Part shown: positions 36,023-44,916 of the stretch, piece by piece
Layout: each line of letters opens with the position of its first letter
Numbering within the stretch: the first letter of the stretch is position 1
From: Leifsonia poae
GTDB lineage: Bacteria > Actinomycetota > Actinomycetes > Actinomycetales > Microbacteriaceae
Length of the DNA: 64,000 bases
Assembly (NCBI RefSeq): GCF_027921845.1
Contig: NZ_BSEN01000001.1
Coordinates: forward strand, 172,948-236,947
Direction of reading: 5' to 3'
Notes under the pieces: model-generated
Databases searched by the model: none
Told to the model about the DNA's origin: nothing
Seen by the model: only the letters and a program-made list of their open reading frames with translations
Position numbers and translations under genes: made by a program

Positions 36023-38010
36023 CGCTTCTCCTCCGCGTCTCCGTCTGCGGTGTCGTCCGCGCCGTCCCAGGCGAGCCGGAACCCGATGCTCGACGACCGT
36101 TCGACCCCGAGCCCTGCGAGCACCAGTTTCAGGCTGAACGACGGCTCGCGCAGATCGCCGTCGGTGTACCAGTCCGACCCGCTCGAGACGTGCTCGCTGC
36201 CACCCTTGAGCATGACGAACCGGGTGATGCCGTCGCTGTGCTCGCTCTCCGTCCAGTTCCAGACGGCGGGCGCCCGCCGTTCGAACCCGGCCTGCTCGGC
36301 GGCGAGCTGCCATTCGAACTCCGTCGGGAGCCGCGCGCCCGCCCATCCGGCATAGGCGCGCGCGTCGCCGAGCGAGATGCCTGTGACCGGAGCGTCGAGC
36401 TGCCCGTCGAGTGCCCCGACCAGGAAGCGCGCTTCGACCGTCGGGCGATATCCGGTCGAGCTGAGGAACGCAGCGAACTCGCCGGCGGACACCTCGCGGG
36501 CCGCGACGGCCACCCGTCCCTGGATCGCGACGGCGACGGTCTCCGCGCGGTCGTCGTGCAATCGCGGGGGCAGCGGTTTCCACTCCTCGACGTACGGGGC
36601 GCCCTCGTAGAAGCCCGTCTCGCGTCGCCGGAACGTGACCGTCACCTCGCGCTCGCCCGGCTCGACGATGAGCGCATCCGCCGGTGCCGACGCGGTCGCC
36701 GAGCGCCGAGGGACGACACGCACAGCCGTCTTCGCCGGGAACGTCGCGTCCGTCGACGGAGCGTCGGCCGCACCCTCGGCGAGCAGCGCGCTCAGCTGCG
36801 ACGGAATCGTCGCACCGGGTGCCAGCTCGAGGATGCCGGTGACACCGCGGGCCGGGACCGTCACCGTGCGGACGTCGGAGAGCCCTGCGGTCACGTCGAA
36901 TCGGCGGGATCCCGGCAGCGGATCGACCGCGACAGGGTCTCCTCTCCACGGGGCGGTCCCCCGGTTCACGATCGTCCAGAGCGTGACGCCGTCCCTCGCA
37001 TACCGCGAGACGTATACACCGGCTCGGAGGGCCGACTCCGACGCTCCCTCGAGCGGTGACCACTGCCCCTCGACCAAGAGGTCGGTGAGCGCGCGCTGAA
37101 CGCGCAGCATGCGACGAAGGGTCGACTTGTCGCGTTCGTTCCAGCCGACCCAGACCCCGAAGACGGTGTCCCAGACGAGCATCCCGGTGCCGTTCATCCA
37201 CGCGGACTGCAGTTCATCGCTGTGGTCGCGGTTCCAGCGCCTGGTCGAGTGCATCATGTGGCGTCGTTCGTACCAGTGGGCGCGCATGACGCCGGGCGCG
37301 TCGGAGTCGGCGAACCACTGCGCCCAGCTCAGCTGGTGATCCTCGACCCTGGCGTTCGGCACACGGGACTCGCCCTCGAGCACCTGCGGCGGGTGTGCGT
37401 TCCTCAGCGCGTCGATCAGGCGCGAGTCGCCCTCCTTCATGGTGTCGAGGAAGACGCCGTCGACACCCAGGTCCTCGACCAGGGCCGCGAGTTCGGCCGC
37501 GTCATCACCGGCGGCGCGCCGTGTGCCGGTGTCCCACGGGTTGTAGTCGACGAACACGCGGACGCCGCGCGCGTGCAGGCGGGCGACCACGGCATCCAGG
37601 CCCGGGACGTCCCGATAGAAGTCGAACTGGTTGCGGTCGTCGATGCCGATCAGCGGGTACGCGTGCCAGAGCACGACGCCGTCGAGACCGCCGTGATCGG
37701 AGACGCTGTCGAGGAACGCGTCGACCGTGAACCGCTGGCGTTCATGGTCGAAGAGCCGCTCGTCCCACAGCCAGATCTGCGCGACGCTGTACGCCCGTCG
37801 CGCCCAGCCGGTCTCGTCGCGCTCGTAGGCGTCGCCGCTGTACGCGAGGCGTTCCCTGGCCTCGGTGCGCCACGTCGCGAGATCGGCGCGCCAGGCCGGC
37901 CAGTCGGCTGGATCGTCGGGGGCCGCGAAGATCTTCGCGATGTCTCCGACCGCCGGGTCGATCGCGCCTCCGACGGGGAGCACGGTGGGCAGGTCGATCG
38001 CGCGCGGCAC
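36019..38010 (-). CDS. TIM-barrel (glycoside-hydrolase-like) protein fused to a cysteine-free FGE-like domain
   Basis: 663 residues. Residues ~70-330 look like a glycoside-hydrolase-type barrel: GVVLWHAYPLIGIDDRNQFDFY near 111-132 in two blocks, ARGVRVFVDYNPWDTGTR near 147-164, LGVDGVFLDTMKEGD near 181-195. A beta-rich linker follows. Residues ~495-655 resemble the formylglycine-generating-enzyme/SUMF1 fold (REVSAGEFAAFL, RLPTEFEWQLAAEQAG, MLKGGSEH, SIGFRLAWDG). No cysteine occurs in the whole protein, so FGE-type oxidase chemistry is not possible; the domain may bind ligand. The GTG 38010 start lacks a ribosome-binding site, and the frame stays open upstream to the ribokinase end with no standard start. 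Confidence 0.75.
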   Translation of the reverse strand: MPRAIDLPTVLPVGGAIDPAVGDIAKIFAAPDDPADWPAWRADLATWRTEARERLAYSGDAYERDETGWARRAYSVAQIWLWDERLFDHERQRFTVDAFLDSVSDHGGLDGVVLWHAYPLIGIDDRNQFDFYRDVPGLDAVVARLHARGVRVFVDYNPWDTGTRRAAGDDAAELAALVEDLGVDGVFLDTMKEGDSRLIDALRNAHPPQVLEGESRVPNARVEDHQLSWAQWFADSDAPGVMRAHWYERRHMMHSTRRWNRDHSDELQSAWMNGTGMLVWDTVFGVWVGWNERDKSTLRRMLRVQRALTDLLVEGQWSPLEGASESALRAGVYVSRYARDGVTLWTIVNRGTAPWRGDPVAVDPLPGSRRFDVTAGLSDVRTVTVPARGVTGILELAPGATIPSQLSALLAEGAADAPSTDATFPAKTAVRVVPRRSATASAPADALIVEPGEREVTVTFRRRETGFYEGAPYVEEWKPLPPRLHDDRAETVAVAIQGRVAVAAREVSAGEFAAFLSSTGYRPTVEARFLVGALDGQLDAPVTGISLGDARAYAGWAGARLPTEFEWQLAAEQAGFERRAPAVWNWTESEHSDGITRFVMLKGGSEHVSSGSDWYTDGDLREPSFSLKLVLAGLGVERSSSIGFRLAWDGADDTADGDAEEKR

Positions 38011-38052
38011 CAGCGGATCGAAGTCGTTGGTGTTCTCCTCGTCCGGATCGAA

Positions 38053-38106
38053 CGGAAGGGCCGGGTCCGGCCGAAGGGCCGGGTCGGGCCGGAAGGCCGG
38101 GTCAGC
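38053..38106. repeat. Three 18-bp repeats between rbsK and the TIM-barrel/FGE gene
   Basis: Three imperfect 18-bp units (38053-38070, 38071-38088, 38089-38106) built on GAAGGGCCGGGTC. On the minus strand, in the frame of the TIM-barrel/FGE gene, they read as D-P-A-(L/F)-R-P repeats. They are therefore either an untranslated spacer or a low-complexity N-terminus initiated at a non-standard codon. Confidence 0.75.
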
Positions 38107-39037
38107 TGGTCGCGCGGAAATCGTGAATCTCCTCGAGTGTGGGAATGGAGGGGACGGCGCCCGGCCGCTGCACGGAGAGCGCGGCCGCGACAGTGGCGAA
38201 CGCGGCGGCGTCGACGAGCCGGCCGAGATCGGGTCGCCCGCCGCCGCTGCGGTCGAGCTCGGCGACCAGTGCCCCGCAGAAGGTGTCGCCGGCGCCGGTG
38301 GTGTCGACGGCGTCGACCGGGTGGCCGGCGACGTGCGCCGGAGGCTCCCCGGGAACGCAGACGAGTGCGCCGCGGGAGCCGAGGGTGATGATCACGGCGA
38401 GCCCGAGGGAGCTCAGCACCTGGGCGAGCTCCTCCTCATCGGCGCGTCCGCGGAACGCACCGTGCGTGTCGGCGGCCAGCTGCGCCGCCTCGTGCTCGTT
38501 GACGATGAGCAGGTCGACCGTGCTGAGCAGCTCCGCCGGGAGCGGCCGGATGGGCGCGGCGTTCAGCACGACCGTCGCTCCGGCGGCGTGCCCGACGCGG
38601 GCGGCCCGTTCGACGGTCTCGAGCGGCGTCTCCAGCTGGAGCAGCAGCACATCCGCGCCGGCGATGAGGTCGCGCTCGACGTCGGTGAGGTCGACGAGCG
38701 TCCGGTTGGCGCCGGAGTCGACGACGATCGCGTTCTCGGCGCCGTCGTCGACGGTGATCACCGCGGTTCCGGTGGGCCGATCGCTGCGCCGCACGCGCAG
38801 GTCGACGCCGGCCTCGATGAGTCCGGCCTCGAGCCGGTCTCCCGCTGCGTCGTCGCCGATGGCGGCGATGAACGTCGCCTCGCCTCCGGCGCGGGCCACG
38901 GCGGTGACCTGATTGTTGCCCTTGCCTCCGGGAGCGGAGTCCGCGCCCGTCGCCAGGACGGTCTCACCGGGCGCGGGGATGCGCTCGACCCGATACACCA
39001 GGTCGAGATTGGCGCTTCCGACGACGACGACGCTCAT
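38102..39037 (-). CDS. rbsK: Ribokinase (PfkB family sugar kinase)
   Basis: 311 residues. GGKGNNQ at residues 37-43 binds the sugar and DTTGAGDTFCGAL near 250 holds the catalytic Asp and anion hole, both of ribokinase type. SANLDLVYRVERIPAPGETV is the typical N-terminus. It phosphorylates ribose (or a close pentose) at O5. The ATG overlaps the stop of the second ADP-ribosylglycohydrolase gene. In this operon it probably traps the sugar released by the glycohydrolases. Confidence 0.92.
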   Translation of the reverse strand: MSVVVVGSANLDLVYRVERIPAPGETVLATGADSAPGGKGNNQVTAVARAGGEATFIAAIGDDAAGDRLEAGLIEAGVDLRVRRSDRPTGTAVITVDDGAENAIVVDSGANRTLVDLTDVERDLIAGADVLLLQLETPLETVERAARVGHAAGATVVLNAAPIRPLPAELLSTVDLLIVNEHEAAQLAADTHGAFRGRADEEELAQVLSSLGLAVIITLGSRGALVCVPGEPPAHVAGHPVDAVDTTGAGDTFCGALVAELDRSGGGRPDLGRLVDAAAFATVAAALSVQRPGAVPSIPTLEEIHDFRATS

Positions 39038-40413
39038 CGCGTGGCCGCCGGTGCCGGAGCCAGCGCGACGGTGCGCGCCGCGAGGTCGGTGAAGCGCGCT
39101 CCCGCGAAGCCGGGCACGCTCGTGGCGAGGGTGTCGTGCAGAGGACGGGTCCACCTGCCGGGGAGGCCGCGCGCGCCGGTCAGGGCGCCCGTGATCGAGC
39201 CGACGGTCGCCCCGACCGAGTCGGTGTCCCACCCTCCGCTCACCGCGAGGGTGATCGAGCGTTCGAAGTCGCCGTCGCCGCGGGTCAGGGCGAAGGCCAG
39301 CAGCGCGGAGTTGCTGAGCGCGTGCACCCAGTGCAGCTTTCCGAACTCGGCGTGCAGCGCGTCGACGGCGGCCTCGTCGTCGAGGTCTCCGGCGCCCAGT
39401 TCGACACCACGCGCGATCGCGGCCGCGTAGCGACTTCCGGCGGGGACCACGGAGCATCCGGCGGCCACGACCTCCGAGACCGACGTCGCGACCACCGCGG
39501 CGGAGCAGGCGGCCGCCGCGAACATCGCGCCGTACAGGCCGCTGCGCCCGTGACTCAGCCGACCGTCGGTCCACGCGAGCCGTGCGGCCGCGACCGGGTC
39601 GCCCGGGTTCACCCAGCCGTAGACGTCGGTGCGGATCTGCGCGCCGATCCAGTCCCTGAACGGGTTCTGCACGGCTCCGGCCACGTCGGGCTCGTAGCCG
39701 TCGAGCAGGTTGCGGTAGGTGATGCGCTCGGCCGTGAAGACCCGGCCACCCGGCAGGTCGTCCAGCCAGGCCTGAGCGACGTCGTCGGTCGTGAAGCCGG
39801 TGCCGATCCGCTCGAGCAGCCCGAGCGCGATGAGCGGGAAGTTGAGGTCGTCGTCCTCCGGCATCCCGTCGATGTTCTCGACGAGGCTCGTCGGGCGGCT
39901 TCTGCGGTTCCACGGATAGCGGGCCGCGATGTCCGGATCGAGTCCGACCTCGGTGAAGTACGAGGCGATCGGCCAGTTGCCGGTGGAGCGTCCGATGGCC
40001 CGGATGCCCTCCAGCGAGATCTTCTCCACCGGCTTGCCGAGCAGACAGCCGGATGCGCGGCCCAGCCAGGCGCCGAGCACGCGATCGTCGAGGTCGGCGG
40101 GCTGCATTTCCGGTGCAGGCGCCGCCCACACCGCCGGCGCTGCCGCCAGGATCGCGTCGAGGTCATCGGGTTCTGCGGCCACCAGCGCAGCCGGAGCCGG
40201 CCGCTGGTCGATCTCTGCGAGGAGCTCGCGAGCCAGCGCGCGCAGCGGGTCGGGCGCCGGTTCGGGCGTCGCGCCGCTCACCGCTGCATCGGGCGTTCCG
40301 CCCGCGGCGACCCATCGCGAGCGCAGGTCGGCGACGTCACGGCCGTCGAACTCGGCGGCGACGAGAGCGTGCGGAAGGAGGTCCTCCGGCTGCGTCCAGC
40401 TCAGCCGGAGCAT
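39034..40413 (-). CDS. ADP-ribosylglycohydrolase family protein, divergent, with N-terminal extension
   Basis: 459 residues. About 110 N-terminal residues of unassigned sequence precede an ARH/DraG-type domain starting at DDRVLGAWLGRASGCLLGKPVE. Motifs are altered: the usual TDDT is replaced by PEDDDLNFPL near 183-192, while the C-terminal metal site SGGWDTDSVGATVGSITGAL is intact. It probably hydrolyses an N- or O-glycosidic bond to ribose with two metal ions. Its ATG abuts the stop of the neighbouring paralogue (TAGATG), so the two are made together. Confidence 0.88.
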   Translation of the reverse strand: MLRLSWTQPEDLLPHALVAAEFDGRDVADLRSRWVAAGGTPDAAVSGATPEPAPDPLRALARELLAEIDQRPAPAALVAAEPDDLDAILAAAPAVWAAPAPEMQPADLDDRVLGAWLGRASGCLLGKPVEKISLEGIRAIGRSTGNWPIASYFTEVGLDPDIAARYPWNRRSRPTSLVENIDGMPEDDDLNFPLIALGLLERIGTGFTTDDVAQAWLDDLPGGRVFTAERITYRNLLDGYEPDVAGAVQNPFRDWIGAQIRTDVYGWVNPGDPVAAARLAWTDGRLSHGRSGLYGAMFAAAACSAAVVATSVSEVVAAGCSVVPAGSRYAAAIARGVELGAGDLDDEAAVDALHAEFGKLHWVHALSNSALLAFALTRGDGDFERSITLAVSGGWDTDSVGATVGSITGALTGARGLPGRWTRPLHDTLATSVPGFAGARFTDLAARTVALAPAPAATR

Positions 40414-41565
40414 CTAGGCGACCTCGAGATCGGCGGCGAACGCCGAGCGCGACGCGGCGGTGCGGCTCGCCCGGTCGGCGTCGGCCGCCCAGACGTCCCG
40501 CGCGACCGAGGCGATCACGGAGCCGGTGGCGGTGATGTCCATGCGGCTGCCCTCGCTCACGCCGTCGACCCACTCGGCCGGCACGGCGTCGATGCCGTCG
40601 AGCGCACCGGCCAGCGATCCCGCCATCACGGCGATCGAGTCGGAGTCGCGGCCGTAGTTGATGGACCCGAGAACCGCCTCGCGGTAATCCCCCTGTGCGG
40701 CGACGAGCATGCCCAGAGCGATCGGCAGCTCCTCGATCGACTTGGTGCGGCTGGGGATGCGGGCATCCCGAGCGGGCTGGCGGTAGTTCGGCCCCACGGT
40801 GTCGAACGGCGTCACCGCCGCGCGGAGCACGCCGAGCCCGCCGCGCCAGTCGGAGATGCCCGAGGCCGCCTCGACGACAGCGTCGATCGCGTCACGCGTG
40901 CCGTCCTTGGCCAGCCGGAGCGCCGTGTCCACGACATCGGCGACGCTGGCGCCCGGGCGCATCGCCTCGGCGACGGCCGCGGCGTAGACACCGGCCGCCT
41001 CCCGGCCGTAGCTGGACTGGTGGGCGCCGGCGACGTCGATCGCCTCGGCGTACGCCGCCTCCGGTGCGCCGGCGTTGACGATCCCGATCGGCGCGACGTA
41101 CATGGTCGCGCCGCAGTTGACGATGTTGCCGACACCGGCCTCGCGGGGGTCGATGTGACCGTAGTGCAGGCGCGCGACCAGCCACTTCTCCGCGAGGAAG
41201 ATGCGGTGCAGAAGCAGGCCCTCCGACTCGAACTCGGGGATCCAGCGCTTGTCGCCGATCAGCAGCGGCACCAGGTGGTCGGCGATCGCGTAGGCGTCGA
41301 GGTGATCGCGCACCGTGTCGTAGACGTCGACGAGTGCCGTGGTCATCAGGGTGTCGTCGGTGACGTGCCCGTCGCCCTTGTGGTACGGCGCGATCGGGCG
41401 GGCGTTGCGCCAGTCTTCGAGGAACGGCGGGACGATGCCGGTGATGAAGCCGTCGTAGCGTTCCTGGATGGCGTCGGGCGTGTTGCCCTCCGCCGCTCCA
41501 CCGAGCGCGTCGCCCACTGCCGCGCCCGCGAGCGCCCCCGTCGCCTTCGTGACCAGCGCGTCCAT
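40414..41565 (-). CDS. ADP-ribosylglycohydrolase family protein, canonical motifs
   Basis: 383 residues. GALAGAAVGDALGG at 10-23, HVTDDTLMTTAL with TDDT at 69-72 and INYGRDSDSIAVMAGSLAGAL near the C-terminus supply the two-metal site of the ARH/DraG fold. In a sugar-import operon it more likely acts on a small ribosyl compound than on ADP-ribosylated protein (inference). AAGGAGAAGG stands 3 bases before the ATG. It is the first gene after the binding-protein gene, behind a 122-bp gap with a stem-loop. Confidence 0.9.
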   Translation of the reverse strand: MDALVTKATGALAGAAVGDALGGAAEGNTPDAIQERYDGFITGIVPPFLEDWRNARPIAPYHKGDGHVTDDTLMTTALVDVYDTVRDHLDAYAIADHLVPLLIGDKRWIPEFESEGLLLHRIFLAEKWLVARLHYGHIDPREAGVGNIVNCGATMYVAPIGIVNAGAPEAAYAEAIDVAGAHQSSYGREAAGVYAAAVAEAMRPGASVADVVDTALRLAKDGTRDAIDAVVEAASGISDWRGGLGVLRAAVTPFDTVGPNYRQPARDARIPSRTKSIEELPIALGMLVAAQGDYREAVLGSINYGRDSDSIAVMAGSLAGALDGIDAVPAEWVDGVSEGSRMDITATGSVIASVARDVWAADADRASRTAASRSAFAADLEVA

Positions 41566-41631
41566 AACCTTCTCCTTTGTGTTTCTACTGTCTTATCGCT
41601 CGACGCCCGTACGGCTCCCGTCGGGTCCGAA

Positions 41632-41666
41632 CTGTTGCGCCCGATCAGCCGATCCCGACGCAACAG
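41632..41666 (-). other. Stem-loop between binding-protein and glycohydrolase genes
   Basis: CTGTTGCG (41632-41639) and CGCAACAG (41659-41666) are perfect 8-bp inverted arms around a 19-base loop, flanked on both sides by GTCCGAA. There is no U-tract, so it is not a classic terminator. It could be an attenuator or an mRNA-stabilising hairpin that raises binding-protein output relative to the downstream enzymes. Confidence 0.5.
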
Positions 41667-41687
41667 GTCCGAAACTCGAAGACGGGG

Positions 41688-42980
41688 TCAGCCGAGCGCC
41701 TTCCAGCCGTCGGTGAGCTGCTTCTTGAGCTCGTCGAGGCTGATCGCGTTCGCCAGGTATTTCTGCAGGGCCGGCGTCGCGTACTGGTCCTTCCACTGCG
41801 GGTAGCCGGTGGCCGCCTGGAACGGTGCCGCCTTCAGCTCGTCGCCCGACTTCAGGATGGTGTCCCAGCCGTTCTTGCCTGCGGTGTCCTTCGCGACCTG
41901 CGTGCGCGCCGCAGCCGACGCCGGGATCAGCCAGTCGCCCTCTGCGAGCTTGGCCTGGTTCTCCGCGCCCATGAAGTAGTCGATGAACTTCGCAGCCTGT
42001 TCGACGTGCTTGCTCTGGGCCGAGACCGACATGGTCTGCGGGTTGGCCGCCTGGGCGGCGCCGTCCGACCCCGCCAGCGGCGGGAGCACGGTCCAGTTGA
42101 AGCCGGACGGAGCGGACTCGGTGATCTGCTGGGCCACGTAGTTGCCGCCGACGTACATGCCGTACTTCCCGCCGAAGAAGCCGGGGAGCACATCCGTGCC
42201 GCTCTGGGTCAGGGAGACCGGGTCGAGCGACTTGTCGGTGTAGGCCATGTCGTGGATGCGGTTCGGGACCTGCAGCTCGTCGTCGCCGACGTGGATGGTC
42301 GATTTGCCGTCCTTGTTGTCGAAGAACGTGCCGCCGAAGCCGAGCGCGAGGTTCATCACTGTCGCCGTCGGCTGCTTCATGCCCCAGCCGGTGCCGAAGT
42401 TCCCGCCCGAGGTGAGCTTCTTCGACAGGCTCTGGAAGTCATCCCAGCTCATCGACGACCCGGTGGGAGCGGTCGCGCCGGCCTTCTTCAGCGCGTCGGT
42501 GTTCGCGAACACGACGTACGACTGCAGCAGCGTCGGGGCGGCGACGATCTTGCCGTCGCCGGTGGTCACCGAGCTCCAGACGTCTTTCGAGACCTCCTTC
42601 TTGACGTCGTCGCTCAGATACTTGCTGAGGTCGGCGAGGTAGCCCTGGCCGGCGAACCCCATGATGTCGGCCGACTCGTCGTGGATGATGTCGGGAGCGG
42701 TGCCGCCCTGGAACTGCGTGACCAGCTGGTCGTGCACGTTGTCCCAGCTGCCCTGCTGGAGCTTCACCTGGATGTTCGGGTTCGCCTTGTTCCAGGAGTC
42801 GACGATGCTCTTCGTCGCGGCGACGGTGGTGTCCTGGTAGGCCAGCGACTGGAAGGTCAGCGTGACTTTGCCGCCGCTCGACGAGTCGGAACCCGACGAC
42901 GAGCAGCCGGCGAGCGCGAGCGACGCGGCCACGATGCCGGCGAGCGCGATGCCCGTGCGGGCGAGGATCTTGTTGCGCAT
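41688..42980 (-). CDS. ABC sugar transporter substrate-binding lipoprotein (family 1)
   Basis: 430 residues. The signal peptide ends in the lipobox LALAG-Cys26, followed by a Ser/Gly linker, so it is anchored outside the membrane. VKLQQGSWDNVHDQLVTQFQ and GTAPDIIHDE are typical of maltose/oligosaccharide-type binding proteins. The ATG at 42978-42980 follows GAGAGAAAG. It delivers ligand to the two permeases encoded just upstream; no ATPase gene is in the operon, so a shared MsiK-type ATPase is likely (inference). Confidence 0.93.
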   Translation of the reverse strand: MRNKILARTGIALAGIVAASLALAGCSSSGSDSSSGGKVTLTFQSLAYQDTTVAATKSIVDSWNKANPNIQVKLQQGSWDNVHDQLVTQFQGGTAPDIIHDESADIMGFAGQGYLADLSKYLSDDVKKEVSKDVWSSVTTGDGKIVAAPTLLQSYVVFANTDALKKAGATAPTGSSMSWDDFQSLSKKLTSGGNFGTGWGMKQPTATVMNLALGFGGTFFDNKDGKSTIHVGDDELQVPNRIHDMAYTDKSLDPVSLTQSGTDVLPGFFGGKYGMYVGGNYVAQQITESAPSGFNWTVLPPLAGSDGAAQAANPQTMSVSAQSKHVEQAAKFIDYFMGAENQAKLAEGDWLIPASAAARTQVAKDTAGKNGWDTILKSGDELKAAPFQAATGYPQWKDQYATPALQKYLANAISLDELKKQLTDGWKALG

Positions 42981-43051
42981 TGCTTTCTCTCTTTCGGATG
43001 GAGTGCGGAGGTGATGCAGAGGTGCGGTGATGCGGTGGTGGTGCGGTGCGC

Positions 43052-43963
43052 CTAGCCTTTGACGGCGCCGCTGAGCAGCCCGGAGGTCAGGCGTTTCTGG
43101 ATGAGCAGGAAGAAGACCAGGCTCGGGATGGTCGCCAGCAGCGAAGCCGCGGCGAGCTGCCCCAGCTGCACCTGTCCTTCGGCGCCGACGAAGCGGGCGA
43201 GGGCGAGGGGCAGGGTCTGCAGGTTGGGGTCCTGGATCAGCACGAGGGCGAAGAAGAACTCGTTCCACGCGGAGATGAAGGTGAACAGGCTGGTGGCGAC
43301 CAGGCCGGGCGCGAGCAAGGGCAGCACGATGGTGCGCAGCGTGCGGAAACGACTCGCGCCATCCATCGCGCCCGCCTCTTCGAGCTCGACCGGGATGCCG
43401 GCGACGTAGCCCTGCAGCATCCACAAGGCGAACGGCAGCGACCACACCGTGTAGACGAGCACCAGCCCGAAGAGGTTGTTGATCAGGCCGATGTTCTTGA
43501 GCACCAGGAACAGCGGGATGATGATCAGGATGAACGGGAACACCTGGCTCAGCAGGATCCAGCCGGTGGCGATCCCCCGCAGCTTGGTGCGGAAGCGGGC
43601 CAGCGCGTAGGCCGCCGGAAGCGAGATGGCCGTCACCAGGACCGTGGTGGAGACGGCGACGATCAGGCTGTTGCCTGCGGCCGTGAACAGGTTCGCCTTC
43701 TCGATCGCCTGCACGAAGTTGTCCCAGTTCAGGCTCGTCGGCAGGAACCCGGGGTTCGGCGACTGCAGTTCCTGCGGCGTCTTGAACGCCGTCGTGAGCA
43801 GGAACAGCAGCGGGAACGCGAGGAAGATCATGTAGGCGAACAGCGCGACGTACTGCAGCGGCCGGCCGATCAGGCGACCCCGCCGGATGGAGGCGCTGTG
43901 CGACTTCTCCGGCGAACCGGAGGGCGCGGACGACGATGTCGGGCGGTTCTCGAGGGTGGTCAT
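43052..43963 (-). CDS. ABC sugar transporter permease, MalG type
   Basis: 303 residues with six membrane segments. The EAA loop is ELEEAGAMDGASRFRTLRTI near 195, and the C-terminus LLSGAVKG is typical of CUT1 MalG-like permeases. The ATG overlaps the stop of the MalF-like gene by four bases. Confidence 0.94.
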   Translation of the reverse strand: MTTLENRPTSSSAPSGSPEKSHSASIRRGRLIGRPLQYVALFAYMIFLAFPLLFLLTTAFKTPQELQSPNPGFLPTSLNWDNFVQAIEKANLFTAAGNSLIVAVSTTVLVTAISLPAAYALARFRTKLRGIATGWILLSQVFPFILIIIPLFLVLKNIGLINNLFGLVLVYTVWSLPFALWMLQGYVAGIPVELEEAGAMDGASRFRTLRTIVLPLLAPGLVATSLFTFISAWNEFFFALVLIQDPNLQTLPLALARFVGAEGQVQLGQLAAASLLATIPSLVFFLLIQKRLTSGLLSGAVKG

Positions 43964-44916
43964 GAGTTACGGCTCCTCATCTGGCCGCGCAGGTAGACGA
44001 ACAGGAAGATCGCGATCACGATGACCATGACGTTGCCCATCGCCGCGGCGTAGCCGAAGTTGCCGTAGCGGAACGCCTCGTTGTAGGCGAAGAGCATCGG
44101 CAGCATCGTTGTCCCTCCCGGGCCGCCAGCGGTGAGCACGTAGACCAGTGCGAACGAGTTGAAGTTCCAGATCAGGTCGAGCGTCGTGATGGCGACGATG
44201 ATGGGCCGCAGGGCGGGAAGCGTGACGTGCCAGAACCGCTTCCAGGCGCCGGCGCCGTCGATCGAGGCGGCCTCGTGCAGTTCGGCCGGCACGTTCTGCA
44301 GGCCGGCGAGCAGCGTGATCGTGGTCTGCGGCATCCCCGCCCAGACACCCACGATGATCACGACGGGCAGAGCGATGGAGGCGTTGCCGAGCCAGTTGAT
44401 GTCGCTCGGCAGACCCACGGCGTGCAGCGACTGGTTGATCGGCCCGTAACTCGGGTTGAGCATCAGGCGCCACATGATGGCGATGATCACGGGCGGCATC
44501 GCCCACGGCACGAGGGCGAGGGTGCGGGCGAGCCAGCGCAGCCGAAGGTTCAGATTGAGGAGGAGCGCGAGGCCGAGCGAGGCGAGGAACTGCAGGATCG
44601 TCACGCTGAAGGCCCAGACGAGGCCGATGCCGAACGAGCTCCAGAACAGCTGGTTGCCGCTGAGCTTCACGTAGTTGTCGACGCCGTTGAAGTTCACCGG
44701 CAGGTTGAGCCCGGCACGGGCATCCGTGAAGCCGAGCAGGATGCCCTGGACCAGCGGGTAGACGCTGAACAGCACGACCGGGATCAACGCCGGGAGGACG
44801 AGCAGCCACGCGTCCTTCCCACCGCCGCCCGCGGGTCCTCCCCGGTTGCGCTTACGGCGCTTGGGCGTCTTGGCAGCATCGCCCGGAGCGATCACCACGG
44901 GTGCGGCCGTCGTCAT
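43960..44916 (-). CDS. ABC sugar transporter permease, MalF type
   Basis: 318 residues. A basic, Gly-rich N-terminus precedes six membrane segments; the EAA loop is ELHEAASIDGAGAWKRFWHV near 215. CUT1-family MalF-like permease. The ATG overlaps the lacI stop (ATGA), so the repressor and transporter are translated in sequence. Confidence 0.94.
   Translation of the reverse strand: MTTAAPVVIAPGDAAKTPKRRKRNRGGPAGGGGKDAWLLVLPALIPVVLFSVYPLVQGILLGFTDARAGLNLPVNFNGVDNYVKLSGNQLFWSSFGIGLVWAFSVTILQFLASLGLALLLNLNLRLRWLARTLALVPWAMPPVIIAIMWRLMLNPSYGPINQSLHAVGLPSDINWLGNASIALPVVIIVGVWAGMPQTTITLLAGLQNVPAELHEAASIDGAGAWKRFWHVTLPALRPIIVAITTLDLIWNFNSFALVYVLTAGGPGGTTMLPMLFAYNEAFRYGNFGYAAAMGNVMVIVIAIFLFVYLRGQMRSRNS

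Noticed and set aside
41632-41666. Rho-independent terminator after the binding-protein gene
   Set aside because: The hairpin lacks a U-tract on the minus-strand transcript and the downstream gene continues the same operon theme.
39136-41805. An 889-codon plus-strand frame over the glycohydrolase genes
   Set aside because: Shadow frame without recognisable motifs; both glycohydrolases on the other strand have metal motifs and operon overlaps.
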